DNA from: Epiperipatus broadwayi
Taxonomy: Eukaryota > Onychophora > Udeonychophora > Euonychophora > Peripatidae
Assembly: GCA_028023455.1 (NCBI GenBank)
Contig: JAQFVV010000027.1
Coordinates: forward strand, 9,605,845-9,669,844
Length of the DNA: 64,000 nucleotides
Direction of reading: 5' to 3'
Numbering within the stretch: the stretch's first letter is position 1; the number at the start of each line of letters is the position of its first letter. The notes beneath the pieces are model-generated. The model had not been told where the DNA came from. It saw only the letters and a program-made list of their open reading frames with translations, and made no database searches. The position numbers were made by a program, and so were the translations under genes. Positions 24,886 to 35,639 of this stretch are shown here, one piece after another.

Positions 24886-25030
24886 AATTGCATTAGAATG
24901 CGTTAGTGAAGTTCATTCTTTTGTTATATATAAAACGAATTCTCTGTCAGTGAAAAAAACTACATTAGAATGAGTTAGTGAAGTTCATTCTCTCGTTATA
25001 TATAAAACAATTCAACTGTTAGTAAAAAAA
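24886..25030 (+). repeat. Two-copy 72-bp tandem repeat
   Basis: CATTAGAATGnGTTAGTGAAG starts at 24891 and again at 24963. Both units also share TTCATTCT, GTTATATATAAAAC and TGTnAGTnAAAAAAA. Likely a local duplication. Confidence 0.7.
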
Positions 25031-25384
25031 AATTGAAAGTGAATTTTTTTACATTGAATTTTAATTAAAGCTTGTGAAAGTTTTAGTGAATTTTTCTATA
25101 CTGGATGCTTGGTTTCTGTTTTATATATATTAATGTGTATATTACATTGTATAAATTGAAGTCTGAGTTGTTCTTTGTGTTCTCAAGAAAATAATATTCT
25201 GTACTAAATGTATTATTCTGAGGATTAATGAGCTAAGACATAGCAAAAACAATACTTCGTAATTTTGTTCAGATAATGGAAGTTTATTTGCAATTTTTTC
25301 TCTCTCACAATTACTCCATTTAGTAAAAGCATTAGTAATCAATAAATACCGAATGGTAATATCTAATAAATTCCTATGCATGTT

Positions 25385-25560
25385 ACCCTATCCAATATAC
25401 CCAGACTAGGTTCTAACTTACAGGTTTCATCAATGAGGAGTTTTTGTTCTAGGAATAGAACATTTGAATCTTTTGGGTAAGACAGTATTGGATAGGGATT
25501 TATTAATCTGGTATCTATTGATTACTAAAGCTTACACTAGGTGACATAATTGTGGTTAAA
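25385..25560. repeat. Foldback family F1 relic
   Basis: CTATCCAATATACCCAGACTAGGTTCTAAC, TTTCATCAATGAGGAG and later TATTGGATAGGGATTTAT with TATTGATTACT are F1 arm segments in both orientations. The outer termini are not preserved. Confidence 0.55.
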
Positions 25561-25675
25561 AAAAAGGATTAGATGGGGATTATGTCTTATTTGTTTTATA
25601 ATAGAAGTTTTTGGATTGGTGGCATGTGAATTAATGATTATCTGTAAAATATATAAAATACACACTTATTTCATT

Positions 25676-26276
25676 CAAGTACGAGTGCGTGTGCGCGCAA
25701 CTGCTCCCAAAGCTATTAATACTAAATAGCTAACTAAAAATAATAAACTAGCTGAGCGCTTTCAAAGGATCTTGCCTTCATAATCATAGCTTGCTAATAC
25801 ATTTAATGATATGCAAATATGCTAATTCCATTTTTTTGATAAAGCAAAGCACGTGTCCTTCCTGTTTATGGCATCGTTGTCTCGTGAGATGAATAAAGCC
25901 TCTTTGATTCAGTTTTCTATCAGCACCAGAGCACAAGTCACCATGAGTGCATTCCGGACAATCCCACAATCGTGTGTAGAGAGAGACATGACCTCAAAAG
26001 AAAAATCAAAGAGGCTTTATTCATCTCACGAGACAACGATGCCATAAACAGGAAGGACACGTGCTTTGCTTTATCAAAAAAATGGAATTAGCATATTTGC
26101 ATATCATTAAATGTATTAGCAAGCTATGATTATGAAGGCAAGATCCTTTGAAAGCGCTCAGCTAGTTTATTATTTTTAGTTAGCTATTTTGTATTAATAG
26201 CTTTTGGGAGCAGTTGCGCCGCACACGCACTCGTACTTGAATACATATATTTCCCAAAAGTAAAATTATTTGACTT
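25676..26276. mobile_element. Large near-perfect palindrome (foldback family F4)
   Basis: Arms of about 235 bp (25673-25909 and 26004-26242) are almost identical reverse complements around a 94-base loop. Both arms carry ATGCAAATATGCTAATTCC near the middle. The unit is bracketed by a 14-bp direct repeat ACACTTATTTCATT (25662-25675 and 26277-26290), so it looks like an insertion with target duplication. The near-identity of the arms suggests a recent origin or arm correction. A diverged single arm lies at 46955-47180. No protein signal. Confidence 0.85.
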
Positions 26277-26810
26277 ACACTTATTTCATTTAAAAGTGAA
26301 TGATTAATATCTGCGGCTTCCTTCTTGTCATTTTGACCACCTCAAAAATCTGCAATATGGAAGATAAGTTCTTAAAAACATTCTCTACAATTAATAAATT
26401 TGTATGAAAATTTCCAAAAATTAATTACAACTCCTTTCTTTAGCAAAACACACATATATTCTTTCACCCACCCATCCTAGCCACCTTTTCTTTTTACTAC
26501 TATATTAATTAAAATAAAAGAAAAAGTGGAGGAAAATATATATTTTTCTAAAGAATATGGTTATTTTGGAGAATTTTAATACAATTTATTAATTGTTTGA
26601 AATGCTAAAAACTTGTCTTTCAAATACATATTTTTGAAGTCATAGTCCGTCGATAGAGACATTATGAAGTGATTGGAACATCAGGATGAAAAAAGTGAAT
26701 AATAATAATTCAGTAGTAATTAAAAGAAAACATGGAATATGTACATTAATAAATTTTTATTAGTTATTCACTAGTCTAAAGATTATCCAATATTTCTGTA
26801 ATGTAATTTG

Positions 26811-27055
26811 CACTACACCACTCTCAAGCAAGATAGATACTGTTTTCTATTTGCTTTTAACATCTTGTGGAGGGGTGTAATCATAAACCTATGACAAAGA
26901 ACATGTAAAAAAAAAAAGATGTATGATCCCCAAAATGCACTCATCACTTCATACATTTTTTTCATGTGTTTGGTCATATGTTTATGATTACAGCCGTCGA
27001 CAAGGTGCTAAAATTAAATAAAAATTAGTCCCTACTTTGCGTGAGCGGTGTAGTG
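26811..27055. repeat. Foldback repeat (about 245 bp)
   Basis: The left arm starts CACTACACC and contains GTAATCATAAACCTATGAC. The right arm contains the complementary GTCATATGTTTATGATTAC and ends GGTGTAGTG. A ten-A/T stretch and a short spacer separate the arms. Confidence 0.75.
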
Positions 27056-27697
27056 AAAATTACTCAACAGAAATGGATCATCTTTAGTTTAATGAATGAC
27101 CAATAAAAAATATTAATATACTTTCATCAAGTGGTTTGTAGCAAAGTTGTGAGGGCAGTAAATTTGACACTTATCAATTAAACTACAGTAATTGCCTATT
27201 GATATATACTAATCAATGATAAAGATAAGTGTAAGAGAATGTGATTTGGGTCAACTGATAACTTCTGGTTCATCAAAAAATGTGCCTCGAGACGATCATA
27301 TATCTTTTTCAAGTCTTTGGTCAGCCCACCACAAGATGTTAAAAGTGGATAAAAACCAGTCTCTACTTTGAATGAGAATGGAGTAATGGAAAATTATATT
27401 ACAGAAATATTACTCATTAAACGGAATATATATTTTATTTACATACTGTAACAGGGGCAGGTTTCAAACCCCGTTCCAAGGTAAAAGGGGAACTTTAAAT
27501 AGTCTAGTATATATAGTTACCTTTTAATGCATGTATTAAAAAATATATAAATTAAACTAAGCAATCTTAAAGGAAGTCTTATGCTCAATTAGTTTTAATG
27601 GGGTATATGTGTGCATATATATTAAAAATAAATATAGCATGCATAGAATATTCTAGAAAAAATATATGTATTTAATATATAAATTTTATTGTATAGA

Positions 27698-28094
27698 GTG
27701 TTTTTCTGAAGGTTTGTGATGATGGTGTTCTAGCTGTATTTTTATATTGGACTATTTCCATCATCATTAGTAATATGTGTGTTGAATGTCTTTAGAAAAG
27801 TTTAAATTTTAGTTAAATATTCCAAATGATTTCAACTGTTAGTAATATCACAGCAAACAGGTTAGTATATGCACTAACTATTAGTAATATCACAGCAAAA
27901 ATACCTCTCGAAACATTGTGCTTATACTAACCTGTTTGCTGTGGTATTACTAACAGTTGGTGCATATACTAACCTGTTTGCCATGAAATTACTAACAGTT
28001 GAATGCATTTGGAATATTTAACAAAAATTAAACTTTTCTAAAGACATTCAACACACATATTAAATGATGGAAATAGTCCAATATAAAAATACAG
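27698..28094. mobile_element. Foldback insertion in R1 copy B with 13-bp target duplication
   Basis: Flanked by TTTATTGTATAGA at 27685-27697 and 28095-28107, a sequence present once in copy A (from 3271). The arms begin CTGTATTTTTATATTGGAC and run about 135 bp each way (about 27735-27870 and 27960-28094). The spacer repeats ACTAACCTGTTTGCTGTG-type motifs several times in both orientations. No coding content. Confidence 0.85.
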
Positions 28095-28544
28095 TTTATT
28101 GTATAGAATTTTGTTTTAAGAAGATAATAAAAAAATGAAACAGCTTTTGTTCTTGTATCTGAAACGCTGTAAATGGAAATCCTGTTTAAAGTTATGCTCG
28201 TTAAAATTTTTAAAAAAAATTGTAAATCTGATAAAATGTGTTAAAAGCTTTTCTTTTATAAAAGAAAAAAACTAAAGTCAAAGGGACGTGGAGCTAGAAA
28301 ATTGTAATGTCCAGGAATGAGGAGATTAAGTAAGTTACAGTTAAAAAAATGTAGGAAGTATGGAGGACCGAGGGGAATTCAGGCCTGAGAACAGGAGAAA
28401 ATGATATAAGTAGCTAAAGGAGAATATAGCATGGTCTTTTGCTTTTGGTCCATTGCCTTTGGTCTTTTATCTGTTATCTTTTGTTTTTTTTTGCTGCTGG
28501 TCCCTATTTGATATTTAATAGAACTATCAGCTGTTGTTATAAAT

Positions 28545-30066
28545 CAGCGTTTCCCAACCTTTTTTGGCTCGCGTACCACTTGGTAATACGTCACGCTAAA
28601 TTGTACCACTTCGTAAAAATGATTGTATTTTGTGAAATTTATTGCGAGTGTGTTATTTTATTTGCATTATAAATATTATAGGGTGACCATGTATTCACAT
28701 CACAATGAGACAAATTACATTGAAATACGCTTAAACGATTATAAACTCACTGAAAATATAAATTCACTGTAACATATATATATATGTGTTTGTTCAAAGT
28801 TTCATATTTATCTACTATTTTGTCATATTTCGTTTACTAATAAATGGTTTTAATAAAAACACAAAATTATAAAAAACCAATTAATATATTTTATCATAAT
28901 CAAATATTTTTTATAAAATAAATTTAATGAGATCCTTGTGCTTGTTTCGAAAAACATATTTTTTTTGAAATTTGGTTCAAAAGATGTGAGGTATATACTC
29001 TTAAGTCTACAGCTGCATTCAATTTGTTTCAATACTTTTTTTTTTTTTTTAAATATATGAAGAAAAAGCTCTTTCTCTACTAATTTCATACTAGTAAATG
29101 GTAATAATAATTTAAGAGCTTTCTCAGAAAGTTGTTCATAATCTTTAATGTTTAACCAAAATTAATTAGATTGTGTCGATAATTCTATTAAATTTTCTTT
29201 CTCATTTATTGATAATGATGTAGCTTTTTCTAAATTTTCTTCATAGAAGGGGTTTGAAATCCACTTATCATTTGTGTTTTCGGGTTTTGCAAAATATTCC
29301 ATTAAAGACAATTTTAATCCTGTTAAATGTGCTATTATATTTTCTCGTATATCTTGAGACAGACTAACCTTATTTTCAAACAAAAAAATATGTAGTTTTG
29401 AATACTTCCGATTGATTGTTTTCAATACACTGCTTCCAAAAATCTAATTTCTTAATCATATTTTCAATTTTATCATTAACATTAAAGATCGTTATCGAGT
29501 TGTTCTGAGGTGTCAAATTTAAGTTATTTATTTGCAAAAAAATATCAGTTAAATATGCAATCACCTGAATGAAGCCAACCAAAATCATACAATTTCGAAG
29601 AAAGATCAAAAGAATTGTCTTCAAAAAAAAAAAACTGTCCTTCTTGTCTAAATTCGAATAAGCGGGTTATATGGCGATCAATGAATTTTAATAAACAAAG
29701 ATGATACAATCACAAACAATAACCTGTCATTTGTAAGCCGCGCTGAAGTGAACAAGAGTGCAGCACCATGACAACAGTGGCGGCAATATCTCAAGTTACT
29801 AATGGCTAACGGCTAAATTTAAAAATGCACTCCAAAAAAACGATATCGATTGCTGGATTTTCGCATCGACTGTACATATTAACAACTTTACTGTATAATA
29901 TTATTAATTAAAATAATTTTTATGAATTATAGGAAAAAACGTTTCTATGATATTTTTATGATTTGATTTTTTTTTATGTCTGCCATTATTGATTATTTTT
30001 CGCGTACCACCAACCAGCAACTCGCGTACCACCAATGGTACGCGTACCACAGGTTGGGAAACGCTG
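28545..30066 (-). mobile_element. hAT-Charlie transposon with broken transposase
   Basis: Perfect 15-bp terminal inverted repeats CAGCGTTTCCCAACC and its complement, flanked by an exact 8-bp duplication TTATAAAT (28537-28544 and 30067-30074). R1 copy A shows the unoccupied site as TTATAAGT at 3692-3699. Subterminal GCGTACCAC repeats occur several times at the right end and once or twice at the left, as expected for transposase binding sites. The 1.5-kb length is short for an autonomous hAT, so it is an internal-deletion derivative. Confidence 0.95.
28980..29660 (-). pseudogene. hAT-Charlie (ZBED5/SCAND3-like) transposase fragment
   Basis: On the minus strand, several frame-shifted pieces follow the C-terminal half of Charlie-type transposases. 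They are YLTDIFLQINNLNL near 29550-29510, KIENMIKKLDFWKQCI near 29455-29415, SLMEYF and WISNPF near 29310-29250, and LSEKALKLLLPFTS near 29130-29090. The BED zinc finger and the first catalytic aspartate region are absent. At least two frameshifts and an A12 run disrupt it. It cannot supply transposase, and an autonomous partner must have mobilised the element. Confidence 0.85.
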
Positions 30067-31300
30067 TTATAAATGATTAATTTTTTGTACCTGCGCGATT
30101 GAAAAAAATATATATATATTAGCCGGCATGATATATGGGGGTGAAACTGTAGACGTCGTGGGGTTTGCTCCCATAGTGCCAAGAAATACAACAAAGTTGC
30201 TTCTTTGCCCCATGATGGTTTAAACTTCAGAAATCCACTCCATCCACCTTCATTGCATCAAGCATTCGGACACATGATCATTTACTCAGAAATTATAGAC
30301 TTTCATGATGGACATTCACTATGGATCCTGACTCATTCAGTAAGCTTACTTTACTCATGAATAAAGCAATCTAACTTCCTTGGGGACTAAAAGGTAACAG
30401 CCTATTTTTTTTTTTTTATACAAATGTAAATGTGCACACATTAATTTTTCAACATAACTTGGACTTAGTTCTGTTAAAATTTATATGTAAGCATGAGAAG
30501 AGAATGTGTGATTCGCATAATTAATAATAATTTGACCTGTTAAAAATATGTCTGCATCTGTTAAAATGTCATATATCTAAATGTAAAGAGAAAATGTTTA
30601 ATTGTTATAATGAAGAATGATTTGACCGGTTAAAATATATATATATATGTCCACGTCCATTAAAATTTCATATATCTAAATGTAAAGAATATTTTGTTAT
30701 AATTAATAATAATTTGATCTGTTAAAAATATGTATTTATGCATGTATTCCCATTAAAGGATTGAACACATATTTTTTTTGTTTTTTCGTCTTTATTTACT
30801 TTCATTATCTCATAGTTAGTAGTTTAATTTAAATGTATGTCTTACATATTGCACAATTTTGTGTGTACTGCCCTAAAGTAACACATCTCTGTTGGTCGCA
30901 GGACTACCCACCCTTGATGAGCTGGCTAATGGCCTAGTATTACTAATACCATATTATTATTCGCATAAGATCCCAGCAACATAATTCTTATGCACGCATA
31001 AGATTGGCATTCGGAGTCGAAACATATTGATGTCCATAAATATATTGCTTGGGCAAATATCAATTAATGGTTGATAGAAACTAAAGCCAAGCATTCACGT
31101 ATTTATCTAATGATGTCTTTTATTTTGCCTTAGTTACTGTTGGGAGATTAAGCTTTAAAAACCACTTGGCTCTGGGTTATGGCTGCTACAAGTCCATCAC
31201 AGCAAAAATTAAGATTTCTTTTGTATAACTATTAATATTACTTTATAAATGTCACATCAGGATCATTTGAAGAGAGAGGATTAAACTGAATTGAGCCCAT

Positions 31301-32076
31301 TACAATATATTGTTTTGGGATCTTTTTAGAAAGAAAAAAAGAGATTAAGATATAAAAGATTACGAAAAATAATATATATGATTGGTATTCTTGTCGTCTT
31401 ATTGATGTGGAATACAGTACTCAATAATACCTTTATAAAATAGAATCATCTAATGATGGAAACCTTGGATTATGTAATAATAAACAGGATTATTAAGGTA
31501 AAACAATTCAGAAAATGTGTTACTATATTAAATGTTCACTTGTTTCTAGTTATAACAAATCAAGAACTATTAAAGGAGATGAATCTGTAAAAATGAGATC
31601 TAATATATATCATTTAAATTTCATTCCAGGAAAAAAAAAATGTTGCTTTAATATCTAAATGAATTTTCTGATGCATTCTTAAAACACAAAACCTCCAAAA
31701 AATAAAGGACAAAAGAAATTAGCCAAAAAAGTTGTTTAAAAATCGGAATTTAGTTCGGAATTTGCGAATGTATATTTTGAATAAATTTTTGAAAGAAAAT
31801 TTTATTAAGTGTTACAAATTTATTTAGGAATATAGAAGGAATAGAAATTGATTAGATAAGAGGCAAGATTTTAATTATTCAATTTTAAATTTTTTCATGC
31901 AGCAGTTTAGAATAAATAGGTCAAATTTATATTGTAGAAAGTATGAAAGAAAATTAAAATGGTTGTTTGGAAAAATAAATAAACTTTATTGTAGTGAAAT
32001 AAACTTTATTGTAGCGATAAGGTATTTGAGAGTAATGTTTCTATTAATAAAGTTAATCTTTCTGATATTAAGTTAA
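31301..32076. other. AT-rich sequence, possibly 5' part of the Penelope-like element
   Basis: No motif recognised. It directly precedes an open stretch resembling the N-terminal part of Penelope-like proteins. A 22-bp direct repeat with GAAATAAACTTTATTGTAG lies near 31978-32015. Confidence 0.4.
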
Positions 32077-32383
32077 ATGACAGAGAATTATGAGATTCTT
32101 GGTAAAGGCCCTAATTTTGCTCCTCTTCATTCAAAAAATATAGTTTTTGATACAATTTCGTCTATTGAATCTAGTAATTTGAGTGATGAGCAGAAAGTTG
32201 GAATTCAATTGGTTTTAAGTAAAAGCTTACAAAGGAAAGAAAAATTTATTGCTAATCTTACTGAGGTTAGACGTCTTAAGGATAGTTTAAAGGCTAATGG
32301 GGAGAAAATGATTAAAGAATTAAATAATGGTAAATATATGTGTTTAGAAAAAGATCCTGGTAATGTGATTAAAAGAAGATTAA
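32077..32383 (+). pseudogene. Penelope-like N-terminal segment
   Basis: An open frame of about 100 codons begins MTENYEILGKGPNFAPLHSK and is rich in charged helix formers (SDEQKVGIQL, LTEVRRLKDSLK). An LGKGPNFAP-type motif occurs ahead of the RT in Penelope-like proteins. The frame runs into the F1 array, giving a chimeric C-terminus that is an artefact of the insertion. The continuation of the host frame is at 33909. Confidence 0.65.
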
Positions 32384-33559
32384 ACAATCCAAAACAAAGC
32401 AAAACTCTCCATATAGTAGTGCCATCTTGTGCTAACAAGAGCAATCAATGGATGCCAGAAGGCTTGTGCATAAAATCCCTATCAATTGCCTTCTCATCCA
32501 ATATCCCCAGACTAGTTTCTGGCTTGTGGCCTTCATCAGTGAGGAGCCTTGGATCTGAGAGCACTGCACCTAGATCTTAGGATCTAATGCAATCCTCCAG
32601 CACCCACCTTTTAACTCTATTTAACTACAAAACTATGAGAATGAAATTGAAAACACTATTAATATTTTCAATACAAGCTCAATAGCTTATATAGTCATAT
32701 GGGTCTGAACTAACCACTAAACATCACATGATCACTATCTTTGGCTCTTTAACAACCATAGCCACCAATATCCTATTAGGCAGGATTGGTCTTAAACCAC
32801 TAAACATCACATGATCACTATCTCATACTAGCACAATATTTGTTATTAAACAATCCAAAACAAAGCAAAACTCTCCATATAGTAGTGCCATCTTGTGCTA
32901 ACAAGAGCAATCAATGGATGCCAGAAGGCTTGTGCATAAAATCCCTATCTAGTGCCTACTCATCCAATATCCCCAGACTAGTTTCTGGCTTGTGGCCTTC
33001 ATCAGTGAGGAGCCTTGGATCTGAGAGCACTGCACCTAGATCTTAGGATCTAATGCAACCCTCCAGCACCCACCTTTTAACTCTATTTAACTACAAAACT
33101 ATGAGAATGAAATTGAAAACACTATTAATATTTTCAATACAAGCTCAATAACTTATATAGTCATATGGGTCTGAACTCAATCCAGTACCCATACATTTTG
33201 GTGTCTTTGGCTCTTTAACAACCATAACCACCACTATCCTATTAGGCAGGATTGGTGTTAAACCACTAAACATCACATGATCACCATCTCATACTAGCAC
33301 AATATTTGTTATTAAACAATCCAAAACAAAGCAAAACTCTCCATATAATAGTGCCATCTTGTGCTAACAAGAGCAATCAATGGATGCCAGAAGGCTTGTG
33401 CATAAAATCCCTATCTAGTGCCTACTCATCCAATATCCCCAGACTAGTTTCTGGCTTGTGGCCTTCTTCAGTGAAGAGCCTTGGATCTGAGAGCACTGCA
33501 CCTAGATCTTAGGATCTAATGCAACCCTCCAGCACCCATCTTTTAACTCTATTTAACTA

Positions 33560-33641
33560 CAAAACTATGAGAATGAAATTGAAAACACTATCTTGTATTG
33601 AAAATATTAATAGTGTTTTCAATTTCATTCTCATAGTTTTG
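33560..33641. repeat. 31-bp perfect hairpin in the F1 array
   Basis: CAAAACTATGAGAATGAAAT... at 33560-33590 is the exact reverse complement of 33611-33641, with a 20-base loop. It lies just before the G-run. Confidence 0.9.
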
Positions 33642-33658
33642 TTAAAAAAAAATAAAAA

Positions 33659-33770
33659 GGGGGGGGGGGGGGGGGGAAAAAACCCAAAAAAGGGGCGCCC
33701 CCCCCACCAAACCCCCCCCCCAAGGAGGGCACACCAAACAAAAAGGGGGGGGAGGGGAGGGGAAGGAAAA
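33659..33770. other. G/C homopolymer tract, probable assembly or sequencing artefact
   Basis: An 18-G run is followed by alternating runs of A, C and G (C8, C9, G9) up to about 33770. The composition is unlike anything else in the window, and the tract sits at the turning point of a long inverted repeat. Confidence 0.7.
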
Positions 33771-33992
33771 AGGATTAACAAGCCTCGGCACCAAGATTGT
33801 TTGTTAGCACAAGAGGCACTACTATATGGAGAGTTTTGGACTGTTTAATAACAAATATTGTACTAGTATGAGATAGTGATCATGTGATGTTTAGTAAAAG
33901 AAGATTAATAGATAATATGAAAAAAATGGTTAAATTTAAATTTTTTTACTAGAATAGATTATTTAAAATGTTATCCTAATGACTTCATAGCA

Positions 33993-34807
33993 CAGGGGTC
34001 CCCAACCCTATGCCCACGGGCACCATGGTGCCCGCAGACTATTTTACGTGTGCTCGCCGCTATCCGAACACGATAAAAAATTATTTATCTGATACAAGCA
34101 TTTATTTTTATAGCGCGATGTTTATAATTGTAATTCACTAAATATCAGCCTTTTACAGCTACTGTACAGGCGCTTTAATGAGTGTTAAATAATAAATGAA
34201 TACTTTTCAGTGCCCATACAAGATATAGCATTTAAGAAAGAATAAAATGAATCCACTTATTCTTTCCGAACCCAAATGTTTATATATGGGCAAATCTTAA
34301 GTACTGGCAAATCTTCACGCTTTATTTGCCAGTACTTAAGATTTGCCCATATATAAACATTTGGGTTCGGAAAGAATAAGTGGATTCATTTTATTCTTTC
34401 TTAAATGCTATATCTTGTATGGGCACTGAAAAGTATTCATTTATTATTTAACACTCATTAAAGCGCATGTACAGTAGCTGTAAAAGGCTGATATTTAGTG
34501 AATTATCTGATACAAATAAATTTAGTTTTTAAAATTTCTTATAAATTATTGTATTATATTGTAATCAAATTGTAGGGCATACTATACTTTTACAGCGTAA
34601 AAATATAAACATTAATTATATGTTAAAATTTTATTTTTGAAATAAATATTTTTTTGTACATTATGTGTATAATACAATATCCAACTATAAATTTACATTG
34701 AAAAAATAAATGGTGCCCGCCATCTGGTTGAAAAAAATAAATGGTGCCCGCCACCTGGCCGGTATTATAGAATGTGCTCTTAAGTGCAAAAAGGTTGGGG
34801 ACCCCTG
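33993..34807. mobile_element. hAT-Charlie MITE (815 bp) with internal palindrome
   Basis: Perfect 15-bp inverted termini CAGGGGTCCCCAACC and complement, flanked by the exact 8-bp duplication TCATAGCA (33985-33992 and 34808-34815). A subterminal ATGGTGCCCGC motif is present once on the left and twice on the right. The core 34132-34310 is a near-perfect inverted repeat of 34326-34504. No transposase. It is inserted in the Penelope-like element between RT blocks. Confidence 0.96.
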
Positions 34808-35398
34808 TCATAGCAGCTAAGATATTTATGAATATTAAGTCTCACAAAGATGGTTTTCCTTTAATATTTATTTTTGATTTTACAGGTAATGTTGCTGGCG
34901 TGGAGGGTATTTCTAGTTTCTTGAATAATTTTCTCAAACAATTTGTTGATTTTGGTCAGTTTCTTCTTCTTTTGTGGCTTTTGATAAGATTAATAATTTT
35001 AAAATGGAAACGAATTAGGTATTTGATAATTTGGATATTGAAAATATGTATCAAACTGTTGATAGATTGAGCAGTATTAATGCTCTTATATCTGTGTTGG
35101 TTAAACATGGATCTTTGTCAAAGAATAAAATTAAAGTTATTAAAGATTTGTTTTTATTACTGGTGGATTCTGTGTATTTTACTTAAAATGGTAATTTTTA
35201 AAAGATTGAGAAAGGGTGGATAATAGATTATATTATTTCTCCTTTAATTTGTTCAGTTTATATTAATTATTTGGAAGAGGAAATTATTATTAAAAATAAT
35301 TGTTTATATTTAAAGTTATTTATTAGATGTGCAATTGTTTGTCTGTAGTTGAGAATGATAAATTAAAAGAGTTGGTAAATGATTGTTAAGACTAAAGA
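34808..35398 (+). pseudogene. Penelope-like reverse transcriptase core
   Basis: Past the hAT, the frame reads KSHKDGFPLIFIF, matching the HK-G-PLRPI block of Penelope RTs. It continues with a DNLDIENMYQTV-like block (SFDVxxMYT) near 35010-35050 and an ISPLICSVYINYLEE block (SPLLAxIYMxxFE) near 35240-35280. The catalytic YVDD that should follow FIR (near 35320-35340) is missing; a frameshift there joins FIRC to CLSVVENDKLKELVNDC. At least two other stops occur. It therefore lacks RT activity. Confidence 0.82.
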
Positions 35399-35639
35399 GG
35401 GTATTTATGTATTAGTCCTGCAACATAGGAGAGATGGTATGCCTTTCCACATTCATGATAAATTTCTAACCTTGCAATCCCATCAAATAAACCCTGCGAT
35501 CTCATCTGATCTCGTCCAATAACATGATACATTTACAATTTCATTTATTGTCTAGATTTCATTCAGACAAGTTCTCAAAGTGTTTTTTACTTCAATGCTG
35601 ATTTATTTATTTCCAATTTTCCGAGTAATACTATAATTT

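Larger units (their letters stand above)
27448..31300 (+). repeat. Interspersed repeat R1, copy B (interrupted)
   Basis: Same order of blocks as 3032-4705, starting TGTAACAGGGGCAGG. It is longer because of a 397-bp foldback (27698-28094), a 1522-bp hAT (28545-30066) and extra tandem copies of an internal ~60-90 bp AT-rich block near 30440-30740, each holding AATTTATAT/ATATATCTAAATG-type motifs. The 3' end is approximate. Confidence 0.8.
32384..33894. mobile_element. Foldback family F1 array with three 466-bp direct units
   Basis: Three copies of a unit start AAACAATCCAAAACAAAGC at 32382, 32848 and 33314, exactly 466 bp apart; the third is incomplete. An inverted partial unit follows (33790-33894). 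The block is flanked by a 14-bp duplication TAAAAGAAGATTAA (32370-32383 and 33895-33908). Between the last direct unit and the inverted part lie a hairpin and a G/C homopolymer tract. Units encode nothing; short open frames in each copy are identical because the DNA is repeated. Confidence 0.85.

Noticed and set aside
24886-25030. CRISPR-like repeat-spacer arrangement
   Set aside because: Only two units, similarity continues through the whole unit, and the DNA is plainly eukaryotic; a simple tandem duplication.
25784-26047. Two opposite 61-64 codon frames in the 25.7-kb palindrome
   Set aside because: They use the same inverted arm DNA and have no motif; a consequence of palindromic sequence.
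32077-32580. 167-aa open frame at 32077-32580 as a single gene
   Set aside because: The first ~100 codons belong to the Penelope-like element and the rest to an F1 insertion beginning at 32384; the fusion is accidental.
32384-33512. Near-identical short open frames at 32384, 32840 and 33306 with an SSVRSLGSESTAPRS-like end
   Set aside because: They are the same stretch of the 466-bp F1 unit read three times. Other F1 copies carry stops and frameshifts there, so there is no sign of selection for protein.
33519-33848. Glycine/proline-rich open frame over the G/C tract
   Set aside because: The composition comes from homopolymer runs in a probable sequencing or assembly artefact.
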